Shown here piece after piece: positions 1 to 8,141 of a stretch of DNA of 64,000 nucleotides. The stretch covers positions 3,658,001 to 3,722,000 of the forward strand of contig NZ_CP086322.1 in assembly GCF_023277745.1 (NCBI RefSeq). Direction: 5' to 3'. Below the pieces are notes generated by a model. That model saw only the letters and a list, made by a program, of their open reading frames with translations. It had not been told where the DNA came from and searched no databases. The DNA comes from Streptomyces halobius. GTDB lineage: Bacteria; Actinomycetota; Actinomycetes; Streptomycetales; Streptomycetaceae. A program made the position numbers and the translations under genes. Each line of letters begins with the position of its first letter. The first letter of the stretch is position 1.

Positions 1-70
1 CCGCCGACGGAACTGCCGACGGGACTGGGGCCGGTGGAACCGGTGCCAGTGGAACGACGGCCGGCGGCAT
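1..70 (-). CDS. Possible N-terminus of a Pro/Val/Ala-rich protein, cut by the window edge
   Basis: An ATG on the minus strand (CAT at 68-70) opens a frame without stops to the edge of the window. The 23 visible residues are almost only Pro, Val and Ala, starting M-P-P-A-V-V-P. It begins 12 bases after the dapC stop, so it could be the next gene of the same transcript. Nothing here identifies a family, and open frames are common by chance at this GC content. I cannot tell whether it is real. Confidence 0.2.
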   Translation of the reverse strand, partial: MPPAVVPLAPVPPAPVPSAVPSA

Positions 71-82
71 ACCCTCAGCCGG

Positions 83-1180
83 TCATTCCGCCAGGCGGTG
101 CACCGCGGCGTCCACCCGCTCGTCGGTGGCGGTGAAGGCGATCCGTACGAACCGCTCGCCCGCGGCGCCGTAGAACTCGCCCGGGGCGACCAGGATGCCC
201 TGTTCGGCGAGATCACCGACGGTGTCCCAGCAGGGTTCGTCGCGGGTCGCCCAGAGGTAGAGCGACGCCTCACTGTGCTCGATACGGAAACCGGCGGCCT
301 CGAAGGCGGTGCGCAGAGCGGTGCGGCGACGGGCGTAGCGCGCGCGCTGCTCGGCCACGTGGGCGGAGTCGCCCAGCGCGGCGACTGTGGCGGCCTGGAC
401 CGGTGCCGCGACCATCATTCCGCCGTGCTTGCGGAGCTGCAGCAGCTCGCCGAGGACGGCGGCGTCGCCGGCCAGGAACGCGGCGCGGTAGCCGGCCAGG
501 TTGGAGCGCTTGGAGAGCGAGTGGACGGCGACGATGCCGTCCGGGGAGCCGCCGCAGACGTCCGGGTGCAGCACCGAGACCGGGTCGGCCTCCCAGCCCA
601 GTTCGAGGTAGCACTCGTCGCTGAAGACCAGCACACCGTGCTCGCGGGCCCAGGCGACGGTGCGGCGCAGGGCGTCGGCGCTCAGCACCCGGCCGGTGGG
701 GTTGGACGGCGAGTTCAGCCACAACAGCTTCAGCCCGGTGGGGTCGAGCTCGGTCGGCTCGTCGTAGACGACCGGCTCGGCGCCGGCCAGCCGGGCGCCG
801 ACCTCGTACGTCGGGTAGGCCAGCCGCGGGTAGGCCACCTTGTCGCCGGGACCGAGGCCCAGCTGGGTGGGCAGCCAGGCCACCAGCTCCTTGGAGCCGA
901 CGATCGGCAGCACATGGGTGTGCTCCAGGCCGCGGGCGCCCAGACGGTCGGCGGCCCAGCCGGTGAGCGCGTCGCGCAGCGCGGCGGTGCCCCACACCGT
1001 CGGATAGCCGGGGCTGTCGGCCGCGTCGGTCAGCGCCCGCTGGATCACGGCGGGCACCGGGTCGACCGGGGTGCCGACGGACAGGTCGACGATGCCGTCG
1101 GGATGTGCCGCGGCGGTGGTCTTGTACGGCTCCAGCCGGTCCCAGGGGAACACAGGAAGACGGGATGAGACCGGGCCCAT
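83..1180 (-). CDS. dapC: Succinyldiaminopimelate transaminase DapC
   Basis: PLP-dependent fold-type I aminotransferase of 365 residues, most likely the DapC step of lysine and diaminopimelate synthesis (N-succinyl-2-amino-6-ketopimelate plus glutamate). The open frame reaches 1261, but those first 27 residues are Arg/Pro-rich; the ATG at 1180 (MGPVSSRLPVFPWD) fits actinobacterial DapC. Visible landmarks are the substrate region DLSVGTPVDPVP, the NSPSNPTGR loop, and the Schiff-base lysine in HSLSKRSNLAGYR. It lies 185 bases downstream of the ferredoxin gene on the same strand, with a strong hairpin between them, so it is probably transcribed partly on its own. The exact acyl-substrate specificity is inferred from the family and the usual fdxA-dapC neighbourhood. 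Confidence 0.88.
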   Translation of the reverse strand: MGPVSSRLPVFPWDRLEPYKTTAAAHPDGIVDLSVGTPVDPVPAVIQRALTDAADSPGYPTVWGTAALRDALTGWAADRLGARGLEHTHVLPIVGSKELVAWLPTQLGLGPGDKVAYPRLAYPTYEVGARLAGAEPVVYDEPTELDPTGLKLLWLNSPSNPTGRVLSADALRRTVAWAREHGVLVFSDECYLELGWEADPVSVLHPDVCGGSPDGIVAVHSLSKRSNLAGYRAAFLAGDAAVLGELLQLRKHGGMMVAAPVQAATVAALGDSAHVAEQRARYARRRTALRTAFEAAGFRIEHSEASLYLWATRDEPCWDTVGDLAEQGILVAPGEFYGAAGERFVRIAFTATDERVDAAVHRLAE

Positions 1181-1261
1181 GGTGCTCTCTTTCTCGGACG
1201 GGTGACGTCTCCCGTACAGGGCGATGCGGGGAGGCCGGCGCGGCGAGGTCGGCGCGGACAC

Positions 1262-1298
1262 CCCGGCCCCGTACAGCGGGCGGCCGTACGGGGCCGGG
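1262..1298 (-). terminator. Perfect 13-bp GC hairpin between fdxA and dapC
   Basis: Arms at 1262-1274 and 1286-1298 (CCCGGCCCCGTAC and its exact complement) are separated by an 11-base loop. No T-run follows, as is usual for Streptomyces terminators. It would end or attenuate the fdxA transcript before dapC. Confidence 0.6.
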
Positions 1299-1365
1299 TA
1301 GCGCCGCGCGACCGGCGATCACATGGACAAGAGGGAGCGACGGGCTCCCTCTCCGTCCAGGATCG

Positions 1366-1686
1366 TTACTGGTTCTGTGGCGGCAGCTCGGCGATGAAGG
1401 GGTGGTCGCGCTCGATCAGACCGAGCTTGCTGGCACCACCGGGCGAACCGAGCTCGTCGAAGAACTCGACATTCGCCTTGTAGTAGTCCTTCCACTCTTC
1501 GGGAGTGTCATCCTCGTAGAAGATCGCCTCGACGGGGCAGACCGGCTCACAAGCACCACAGTCGACACATTCGTCCGGGTGGATGTACAAGGACCGGGAG
1601 CCCTCGTAGATGCAATCGACGGGGCACTCCTCGATGCATGCCTTGTCCTTGACGTCGACACAAGGCTGCGCGATGACGTAGGTCAC
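1366..1686 (-). CDS. fdxA: 7Fe ferredoxin FdxA ([3Fe-4S][4Fe-4S])
   Basis: Small soluble electron carrier of 106 residues. The first cluster motif is C-x7-C-x3-CP (CVDVKDKACIEECP), lacking the CxxC of an 8Fe ferredoxin, so it should hold a [3Fe-4S] centre. The second is CVDCGACEPVCP, a normal [4Fe-4S] motif. The acidic C-terminal half (EDDTPEEWKDYYKAN) is typical of actinobacterial FdxA. The GTG at 1686 is chosen because a strong AGGAGGAA sits just upstream; the longer frame to 1809 encodes only Arg/Pro-rich sequence. Likely partners are cytochromes P450 and other redox enzymes (family knowledge). Confidence 0.94.
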   Translation of the reverse strand: MTYVIAQPCVDVKDKACIEECPVDCIYEGSRSLYIHPDECVDCGACEPVCPVEAIFYEDDTPEEWKDYYKANVEFFDELGSPGGASKLGLIERDHPFIAELPPQNQ

Positions 1687-1826
1687 GCTGTCGTTCCTCC
1701 TCGGTAGGGCCGGCGGACCGATTGGCGGTACCGCCGCAGGGCGCGCGGGAGCGCGGCGTCGTCGATGCCCGCCACCTAGTATCTCCGTTCCCGGGCGCGA
1801 GACGAACATGAGGGGCGGATAGAGCG

Positions 1827-2867
1827 ATGGAATTCATGACCGGAGGTCGCGCGGAAGTCCGTATCACCCCTGCTGACGTGGGCAAAAGGGTATCGGTCCG
1901 GCGTCGGACGGGCGGTGGCCCGGGGGAGGCCGCGTTCACCGACGCGGTCGGCGTTCTCACATCGTGGAAGGAGGGCGTGCTGAGCATCACACGTCGTAAC
2001 GGAGAGTGCGTCCGGATCGATGAGGCGTCGCTGGTCGCGGCCAAGACGGTACCCGCGGAACCGGCCCGGCGGCGGGGGCCGGCGGCCGACGCACGAGAGC
2101 TCCAGGAGGTCGCGGCCCGCGGCTGGCCGGCTCTTGAGACGGAACGACTCGGAGACTGGACGCTGCGGGCCGCCGCCGGATTTACGCGGCGGGCGAACTC
2201 CGTCCTCCCCCTCGGCGACCCCGGGATCCCGCTGGACGCGGCACTGGAGCGGATCACCCGGTGGTACGGCGAGCGCGAGCTGCCGGCGCTCATCATGGTC
2301 GCCACCGGGCGCGCGGACACCGACGAGCGGCTGGCGGCCGAGCTGGACGAGCGCGGCTGGACGCCCGAGCGGCACACCTCGGTCCGCGTCGCGGCACTGG
2401 CGCCGCTCGCCGACACCGGGGCGGACACTCCTCCTGACTCCGCCGGTGGTGCCCCCACTCACGTCACCCTCACCCGGGAGCCGCACGCCGACTGGCTCGC
2501 CCTCTACAACCGGACCGCCGCGCCCACGTCGGACGCCCTGAAGGTGCTGACCGGCGGCCCCTCGGTGTGGTTCGCGACGGTACGGGACGCGGACGGCCGC
2601 ACGGCGGCCATCGGGCGCATGGTCGTGGACGGCCGCTGGGCGGGCTTCTCGGCCGTCGAGGTGGACCCGGCACAGCGGCGCCAGGGGCTGGCCACGCTGG
2701 TGACGGCAGCGCTCGCCGAGCGGGCCCTCCAGGAGGGCGCCTCGGCCGCGTATCTGCAGGTCGAGGGCGACAACGACGAGGGCCGCGCGCTCTACGACCG
2801 GCTCGGCTTCACCGAACACCACGGCTATCACTACCGGCGCGCCCTTCCGGGCGACAGCGCGCGCTGA
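1827..2867 (+). CDS. GNAT N-acetyltransferase with N-terminal SH3-like domain (Rv0428c type)
   Basis: 346 residues. The first 75 or so (starting VRITPADVGKRVSVRRR) form a small beta-rich domain seen in mycobacterial Rv0428c-like proteins. The C-terminal 120 residues are a GNAT fold: the acetyl-CoA binding motif A is VDPAQRRQGLATLV and the C-terminal motif is ALYDRLGFTEHHGYHYRRA. The central part (TLRAAAGFTRRANSVLPLGDPG) also matches that family. The substrate is unknown. It diverges from fdxA, with 140 bases between the two starts, and is followed 17 bases later by the SirB1-type gene, so the two are probably one transcript. Confidence 0.88.
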   Translation: MEFMTGGRAEVRITPADVGKRVSVRRRTGGGPGEAAFTDAVGVLTSWKEGVLSITRRNGECVRIDEASLVAAKTVPAEPARRRGPAADARELQEVAARGWPALETERLGDWTLRAAAGFTRRANSVLPLGDPGIPLDAALERITRWYGERELPALIMVATGRADTDERLAAELDERGWTPERHTSVRVAALAPLADTGADTPPDSAGGAPTHVTLTREPHADWLALYNRTAAPTSDALKVLTGGPSVWFATVRDADGRTAAIGRMVVDGRWAGFSAVEVDPAQRRQGLATLVTAALAERALQEGASAAYLQVEGDNDEGRALYDRLGFTEHHGYHYRRALPGDSAR

Positions 2868-2884
2868 GCGGGTATCCCCTTCGT

Positions 2885-3745
2885 ATGCCCCCGGAACCCG
2901 AGCCGAAGCCGGACGGCGCCCGCGCCGAGCGGCGGCGGCAGTTCGCCGAGGCCGCGCGCGAGGAGCGGCTGGATCTCGCCCTGCTGTGCCTGCTGATCGC
3001 CGCCGAGGCGGACCCCGAGTTGGACGAGGCCGGCATGGACGCCGCCCAGATCGAGCTGGACCGGCTGGCCGGGCTGCTGCCCTTCGCCCCGGCCGGGGGC
3101 CCCGGCGCCTGGGCGCGGAATCTCGCCGAGCTGCTCGGCTCACGCCAGGGATTCGGCGGCACGCCCGCCGACTACCGGCGGCTGGAATCGTCGCTGCTGC
3201 ACGAGGTGCTGCGGCGCCGCCGGGGCCTGCCGATCCTGCTGTCGGTGGTGTGGATGGAGGTCGCGCGACGGGCCGGCGCACCGGTGTACGGGGTGGCGCT
3301 GCCCGGCCATTTCGTCGTCGGCTTCGGGGACCCGTACGGGGAACATGTACTGGCCGATCCGTTCGCCGGCGGCCGGCCGCTCGGCGATGAGGACGCGGCG
3401 TTGCTGGTCGCGGGGGCGACCGGACAGGAGGTGACCGCGCGGATGCTGGCGCCCGCCGACCCCCTGGACATCGTGCTGCGGATCCTCAACAACATCCGGG
3501 CCTGGGCGGCGGCACGTCCGGAGCAGAGCGCGGTGCAGCTGTGGGCGGTGGAGCTGTCGCTGCTGCTGCCCGGCCATCCGGCCCGGCTGCGGCGCGAACG
3601 GGCCCAACTACTGGTCCAGCGCGGCGAGTTCATGGCGGGGGCCGCCGAGCTGGAGGAGTACGCACGCGTGGTGGAGGCCGTCGAACCGGCAACAGCGAAG
3701 GCGGTCCGCCGACAGGCTGTGGCGGCTCGGGCGCTGTTGAACTGA
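2885..3745 (+). CDS. SirB1-type transglutaminase-like protein with TPR tail
   Basis: 286 residues starting at ATG 2885, 17 bases after the GNAT stop. The central region (SSLLHEVLRRRRGLPILLSVVWMEVARRAGAPVYGVALPGHFVV) is the transglutaminase-core-2 fold of SirB1 proteins, with the conserved GHF histidine and the following Asp (VLADPFAGG). The last 80 residues are a helical TPR-like repeat (ELEEYARVVEAVEPATAKAVRR). The cysteine of true transglutaminases is not evident, as is common in SirB1 proteins, so peptidase or transferase activity should not be assumed. The longer frame from 2567 only overlaps the previous gene. Confidence 0.85.
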   Translation: MPPEPEPKPDGARAERRRQFAEAAREERLDLALLCLLIAAEADPELDEAGMDAAQIELDRLAGLLPFAPAGGPGAWARNLAELLGSRQGFGGTPADYRRLESSLLHEVLRRRRGLPILLSVVWMEVARRAGAPVYGVALPGHFVVGFGDPYGEHVLADPFAGGRPLGDEDAALLVAGATGQEVTARMLAPADPLDIVLRILNNIRAWAAARPEQSAVQLWAVELSLLLPGHPARLRRERAQLLVQRGEFMAGAAELEEYARVVEAVEPATAKAVRRQAVAARALLN

Positions 3746-3798
3746 GGGGCGGTGAGAACGAGGGGCGTCGGTGTCCAGCGTGCGGCGACTGCGGAGGC

Positions 3799-5121
3799 CT
3801 AGCGGGCGGTGGGGCGGCCGGCCCGCCGGCCTGCGGGTGAGTGCGGGCTCCTGGCCGTCGCAGGGCTCCGGGTACTCGGGGCGCTCCGGACCTCGGCGGG
3901 TTCGGCGGAATCGCTGGAATTGGTGGAATTGGCGGCTCCGGTGACTTCTGTGGCTTCGGTGACTTCGGTGGTCTCTGCGGTTTTGCTGGTTTTGGTGGTT
4001 TGGGTGAGGCCGGCGGATTCGGTGGGTTCGATGGATTCGGTGACGGGGGCGCGGCGGATGATCAGCGCGGTCGCGTCGTCCTTCAGGTCGCCGCCGGTGA
4101 ACCGTTCCAGGTCGGCGCGGAGCGTACGGGCCAGTTCGGCCGGCTCCAGGTGCGTCCAGCCGGCCAGCCGGTCGCGCAGCGGGTAGAACTCCCCGTCCGC
4201 ACCACGCGCCTCGGTCACCCCGTCCGTGCACAGCACTACCCAGTCGTCCGCGGTGGGGCGGACGCGGACGCTCCGGCGCGGCTCGGCGCTCAGTGCGCCC
4301 AGACCCAGCGGCAGCTCGCCCTCCCCGTCGGACCGCTCGTAGACCCGGCCGTCGCGCACCAGGTAGTACGGGATGTGGCCGCAGGACATCACCCGGCCGT
4401 CGCGCGGGCCGCGCACCTCCAACAGCAGCGCGGTGACGAACCGCTCGTCGGTGCCCTGCTCGACCGAGCGGGTGTTGTACCGGATCAGCGCCTGCTCCAT
4501 CCGCTCGGCCACCGACTCCAGCGAGTCCTGGTAGTAGGCGGCCTCCCGGAACGAGGCCAGTACCTCCAGTCCCGCCTCGATCGCCGGCATGCCCTTGCCC
4601 TGGACGTCGCCGATCATCACGCGCAGCCCGTGCGGAGTCTCGACGGCCTCGTAGATGTCGCCGCCGACCCGGGCGCCCTCCTGGGCGGAGACATAGAAGC
4701 CGAACGCCTCGACCGGGCCGGCCCGGAGCGGTAGTTCACGCAGCATGGCCCGCTGCACCGTGTCGGCGACCAGGCTCGTCCGGGCGTGCAGCGCCTCGCG
4801 CTCCAGGCGGGTGCGGCACAGCACCAGGGAGAAGACCGCCACCAGGAACGCCCCGAAGATGCCGACGACCCGGCTGGCCGGTGCCCATTCCTGCACTGTC
4901 AGGAGGTCGATGCAGGTCAGCGAGACAACGTAGACGACGGCGACGGCGAGGGTGGGGCGGAAGGTACAGCGCAGCGCCGCGATCAGCGGGGCGACGCCCA
5001 GGAAGGAGGAAATGTGCAGTTCCGGGCTGGTGGTCGCGTCCAGCGATACGACGACCAGAACGGCGACGATCAGCAACGCGGCAACGAGTCGGCCGCTCTC
5101 CGGGGGCTGGTTCGCACGCAT
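3799..5121 (-). CDS. Membrane-anchored SpoIIE-type PP2C phosphatase with Thr/Glu repeat tail
   Basis: 440 residues. Three to four hydrophobic segments occupy about 11-100, without a recognised sensor fold. The PP2C/SpoIIE domain runs about 120-358: metal-binding Asp in GGDIYE (155), GDVQGKG (172) and CTDG (300), and a KDDATAL end motif. It probably dephosphorylates an anti-anti-sigma factor. Residues 360-440 are low complexity (repeats such as TEVTEATEV and SPATARSP) and come from an imperfect repeat tract at about 3805-4050; they are not part of the fold. It converges on the SirB1 gene with a 53-base gap. The start has ATG at 5121 followed at once by a hydrophobic segment. Confidence 0.88.
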   Translation of the reverse strand: MRANQPPESGRLVAALLIVAVLVVVSLDATTSPELHISSFLGVAPLIAALRCTFRPTLAVAVVYVVSLTCIDLLTVQEWAPASRVVGIFGAFLVAVFSLVLCRTRLEREALHARTSLVADTVQRAMLRELPLRAGPVEAFGFYVSAQEGARVGGDIYEAVETPHGLRVMIGDVQGKGMPAIEAGLEVLASFREAAYYQDSLESVAERMEQALIRYNTRSVEQGTDERFVTALLLEVRGPRDGRVMSCGHIPYYLVRDGRVYERSDGEGELPLGLGALSAEPRRSVRVRPTADDWVVLCTDGVTEARGADGEFYPLRDRLAGWTHLEPAELARTLRADLERFTGGDLKDDATALIIRRAPVTESIEPTESAGLTQTTKTSKTAETTEVTEATEVTGAANSTNSSDSAEPAEVRSAPSTRSPATARSPHSPAGRRAGRPTAR

Positions 5122-5241
5122 AACACTTCAAGCCTGCGGGACGTCACGCGACACCGCACAGGGGCAAAGGTCCCGGGGAGGGGGCAGGGTGGAGCCAGGA
5201 ACGGGGCCGGGGATTCGCCCCCAGCGGGCTCGCGCCCGGGC

Positions 5242-5291
5242 TGGCCGTGCCGCCCGGGGGCGAGGGGCGCGCCCGGGGGGGGGCACGGCCA
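5242..5291 (-). terminator. GC hairpin downstream of the response-regulator gene
   Basis: Ten-base perfect arms (TGGCCGTGCC at 5242-5251, complement at 5282-5291) enclose a very GC-rich 30-base loop that can fold further. It starts 10 bases after the regulator stop codon on the minus strand, as expected for a terminator of the ABC/two-component operon. Confidence 0.5.
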
Positions 5292-5300
5292 CCCCGGGGT

Positions 5301-5906
5301 CTAAAGCCAGCCCTTGTCGCGGGCCGTTCGGGACGCTTCCGCGCGGTTGCGGGCGCCCGTCTTCTGGATGGCGGTGGAGAGGTAGTTGCGGATCGTGCCC
5401 TGGGACAGGTTCAGGGCCTGGGCGATCTCGGCGTTGGTGGCGCCGTCGGACGCGACCCGCAGGACCTCGCGCTCGCGTTCGGTGAGCGGGCTGGGCCCAT
5501 CGGCGAGGGCGGCCGCCGCCAGCGCCGGGTCGATGACCTGGTCGCCACGCAGCACCCGTCGTACGGCGTCCGCGAGGCGGGCGGCCGGGGCGTCCTTGAC
5601 CAGGAAGGCGTCGGCTCCCGATTCCATTGCGCGACGCAGATAGCCGGGGCGCCCGAAGGTGGTGAGGATGACGACCTTCACGGCTGGCAGCCGGTCGCGC
5701 AGCTCGGCCGCCGCGTCCAACCCGCTGATGCCGGGCATCTCGATGTCCAGCAGGGCGACATCCACATCGTGCGCCCGCGCTGCCGCGAGCACTTCGTCGC
5801 CGCGCGCCGCCTGGGCGACGACCTCCAGATCCGCTTCCAGCGACAACAGCGCGGCCAGCGCTTCCCGGACCATCGACTGGTCCTCGGCCAGCAGCACTTT
5901 GATCAC
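5301..5906 (-). CDS. NarL/DesR-type response regulator
   Basis: 201 residues starting at GTG 5906 (VIKVLLAEDQ). The receiver domain has the acidic pair at 8-9, phospho-acceptor Asp54 (ALLDIEMPG) and the conserved Lys in LVKDAPAARLA. The C-terminal LuxR helix-turn-helix (about 138-195) reads LTEREREVLRVASDG and NAEIAQALNLSQGTIRNYL. The frame is open to 6110, but the extra 68 residues are low complexity and carry an imperfect repeat. It lies 229 bases after the DesK-like kinase gene. Its probable target is the palindrome at 9212-9229 ahead of the ABC ATPase gene (inference). No clear Shine-Dalgarno precedes the GTG. Confidence 0.88.
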   Translation of the reverse strand: MIKVLLAEDQSMVREALAALLSLEADLEVVAQAARGDEVLAAARAHDVDVALLDIEMPGISGLDAAAELRDRLPAVKVVILTTFGRPGYLRRAMESGADAFLVKDAPAARLADAVRRVLRGDQVIDPALAAAALADGPSPLTEREREVLRVASDGATNAEIAQALNLSQGTIRNYLSTAIQKTGARNRAEASRTARDKGWL

Positions 5907-5949
5907 GCGCGCCAGCTTACGGCGTGTGACTTCCCCACTTCGAGCGGGT

Positions 5950-6110
5950 GGCCCGTCACCGCCTTCGAGCGGATAACCCCTCTTGGGGCGAGTGGGCTTC
6001 GCGTCTTGGGGCGGGTGGCGTCGTGTCTTGGAGGTGTCTTGGAGGTGTCTTGGAGCGGGTGGCTTCCGCTGGAGCGGGGTGGCTTTGACCTTGCCTCGCG
6101 CCGGCCTCAC
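5950..6110. repeat. Imperfect short repeats between kinase and regulator genes
   Basis: This gap of the two-component operon holds repeated GTCTTGGAG and TCTTGGGGCG-like units; three copies of GTGTCTTGGAG lie in a row near 6020-6057. It lengthens the kinase-regulator gap to 229 bases, unusual because the upstream genes overlap by 4 bases. I see no gene in it. Confidence 0.5.
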
Positions 6111-6135
6111 GCGCGCCTTTTCATTTCGGCAACGA

Positions 6136-7407
6136 TTACGGAGAGTTACAAGTTCCCGGATTGGTTACGTGCTGTGGTGCGGGGTCGGTATGCGCCCCTG
6201 CGGGGCGCGGCGCGCGTGCCCAGGGGGCGTAGGCACGGAGGGCGAACCCGCGGCCGCGGGGGGCGGGGCCGGTTTCCAGGCGGCCGTCGGCGAGGGCGAG
6301 GCGTTCGCGCAGGCCGCTGAGGCCGTTGCCGTCGTGCTGGGCGCGGGGTGGGCCGACGCCGTCGTCGAGGACGGACAGGCAGAGGTAGCGGCGTTCGTCG
6401 GACTCCCATTCCTCGGTGAGGAGGAGTTCGCAGTGGCGGGCGCCGCTGTGCCGTATGACGTTGGTGACGGCCTCGCGCAGGGCCCAGGCCAGGGCGCCCT
6501 CCTCGTCCGCCGTGAGCGTGTGGTGTTCGTCCTCCAGCGCCGGATCGACGGTGGCCTGCACCCCGGCGGTGCGCAGCGCGGTCCGGGCCCCGGCCAGTTC
6601 GACGGCGAGCCGGGGCCGTCGGTAGGCGCTGACCGCCTCCCGGACATCGATCAGCGCCTGCCGACTGACCTGCTCGATGTCGGCGACCTGCTGGGCGGCG
6701 GCCGCCGGCCGCTCGGGCAGCATCCGGCCGGCCAGCTCGCTCTTGAGAGTGATCAGGGACAGGGAGTGGCCGAGGAGGTCGTGCAGATCGCGGGCCAGGC
6801 GCAGCCGTTCCTCGTCGGCGGCGAGACGGGCGACCTCCTCGCGGGCGGCGCGAAGCTCCTTGGTCGTACGGATCAGATGCTGCACCCCGACCATCATGAA
6901 GCCGCTGCCCAGGGTCGGCAGGCCGTAGGCGAAGAGGTAGTAGTTGCGGATCTCGGCATAGTGCGCGCCGACCGCGAGCAGGATCACGGCGATCAGCGGG
7001 ATGGTCCAGCGGGCCTGCTGCCAGGTCAGCACCACTCCGCAGGCCACGCTGGTGAAGATGAACAGCACCAGCCAGGAGAAGCCGAGCGCCCAGGAGAGCA
7101 CGGTGGACAGCGCCAGCATCAGGGCCAGCGCGCCGTGCGCCTGTCGTCGGGTCAGTCCTCGCCACATGTGGCGGAAGATCAGCGCGAAGTAGGTGAGGAC
7201 GAACAGCGCGAGCCCGAGGCCGGCCCAGATCCGCTTGGCGGTGGAGGTGCCCGGCTCCATCAGCCCGCCCATCGGGCCGGCCAGATACAGCAGCCAGACG
7301 CTGATCCACAGCATCTTGCCCAGTGCCTGGCGGCGGTTGCGGGGAGCCTGCCCGATCATCACCGGGTTGTGGTCCTCGGGCTTGCTCTTCGTCGTCACCG
7401 GCCTCAT
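6136..7407 (-). CDS. DesK-like sensor histidine kinase (HisKA_3)
   Basis: 423 residues. Residues 30-170 hold about five membrane helices with only short loops, as in the DesK sensor. The dimerisation/phospho-acceptor domain has His209 in ARDLHDLLGHSLS. The ATPase domain shows the N box (EAVTNVIRHSGA) and the G box (DDGVGPP, GNGLSGLRERL). The first four bases overlap the stop of the permease gene (ATGA), so the kinase is translationally coupled to the transporter. Family members sense membrane or cell-envelope state and often control the adjacent exporter; the signal here is unknown. Confidence 0.9.
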   Translation of the reverse strand: MRPVTTKSKPEDHNPVMIGQAPRNRRQALGKMLWISVWLLYLAGPMGGLMEPGTSTAKRIWAGLGLALFVLTYFALIFRHMWRGLTRRQAHGALALMLALSTVLSWALGFSWLVLFIFTSVACGVVLTWQQARWTIPLIAVILLAVGAHYAEIRNYYLFAYGLPTLGSGFMMVGVQHLIRTTKELRAAREEVARLAADEERLRLARDLHDLLGHSLSLITLKSELAGRMLPERPAAAAQQVADIEQVSRQALIDVREAVSAYRRPRLAVELAGARTALRTAGVQATVDPALEDEHHTLTADEEGALAWALREAVTNVIRHSGARHCELLLTEEWESDERRYLCLSVLDDGVGPPRAQHDGNGLSGLRERLALADGRLETGPAPRGRGFALRAYAPWARAPRPAGAHTDPAPQHVTNPGTCNSP

Positions 7408-8141
7408 GCCTTACGGGTGTCCTTGCGGTAGAGCCAGGCCGCGCCGGCGGCGAACACCAGCAGATAGCCGGCCAGGATGGTGATGTCCTTGAGGTGGGGC
7501 GCGCTGCCCACCTCGACCGCCGTGCCGAGCGCCGCGTAGGCGTGGGTCGGCAGCCACTCCGCGATGTTCTGCACCCACTGCGGCAGGAGCGTCATCGGCA
7601 TCCACAGGCCGCCGAGGAACGCCAGGCCGAAGTAGATGAGCATCGTTATCGGGCGGACCGCGTCGCCCGTGGCCAGGTAGCCGATGGCGACGCCGAGCGC
7701 GGCGAAGACGAAGCTGCCGAGCCAGGTGCAGGCGGCGATGGCGATCCACTGCCAGGCATCGAGCCGGACGCCCTTGACCACCGCTGCGACGATCATGACC
7801 AGCAGGATCGACGGCAGGCTGACCGTCCCGGCGGCGGCCATCTTGGCGGCGACATAGCCGCGGCCGGGCAGGGCCGTCAGTCTCAGCTGCCGCACCCAGC
7901 CCTTCTCGCGCTCCTTGGCGATGCGCTCGCTGTTGCCCAGCAGAACGGCCGTCATGGCGCCGAACGCCGCCATGCTGACCATGTAGTAGAGGCCCATGTC
8001 GAGCGTCATCCCGGGGATCGGCTTGCGGTCCGCGCCGCCGGCGATGAGCAGATACAGCAGCGGCGGATAGACCACCGAGAAGAACAAGAACTTCTTGTTG
8101 CGCAGCGCGCGAACGATCTCCAGCTTGATGAGAGTGGTCAT
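7404..8141 (-). CDS. ABC-2 type exporter, permease subunit
   Basis: 245 residues, six predicted membrane helices, ABC-2 fold: N-terminal KLEIVRALRNKKFLFFSVVYP, the central cytoplasmic stretch SERIAKEREKGWVRQLRLTALPG, and the late motif FGLAFLGGLWMPMTLLPQWVQNIAEWLPTHA (shown in parts). It overlaps the ATPase gene upstream and the kinase gene downstream by 4 bases each, so ATPase, permease and kinase form one tight transcript. The probable role is export of a lipid or peptide, or envelope-drug resistance; the substrate cannot be read from sequence. Confidence 0.88.
   Translation of the reverse strand: MTTLIKLEIVRALRNKKFLFFSVVYPPLLYLLIAGGADRKPIPGMTLDMGLYYMVSMAAFGAMTAVLLGNSERIAKEREKGWVRQLRLTALPGRGYVAAKMAAAGTVSLPSILLVMIVAAVVKGVRLDAWQWIAIAACTWLGSFVFAALGVAIGYLATGDAVRPITMLIYFGLAFLGGLWMPMTLLPQWVQNIAEWLPTHAYAALGTAVEVGSAPHLKDITILAGYLLVFAAGAAWLYRKDTRKA

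Noticed and set aside
3841..4734. Plus-strand 297-codon frame rich in GGFGG repeats
   Set aside because: It is the complement of the PP2C phosphatase gene and its repeat tail; the minus strand holds clear catalytic motifs.
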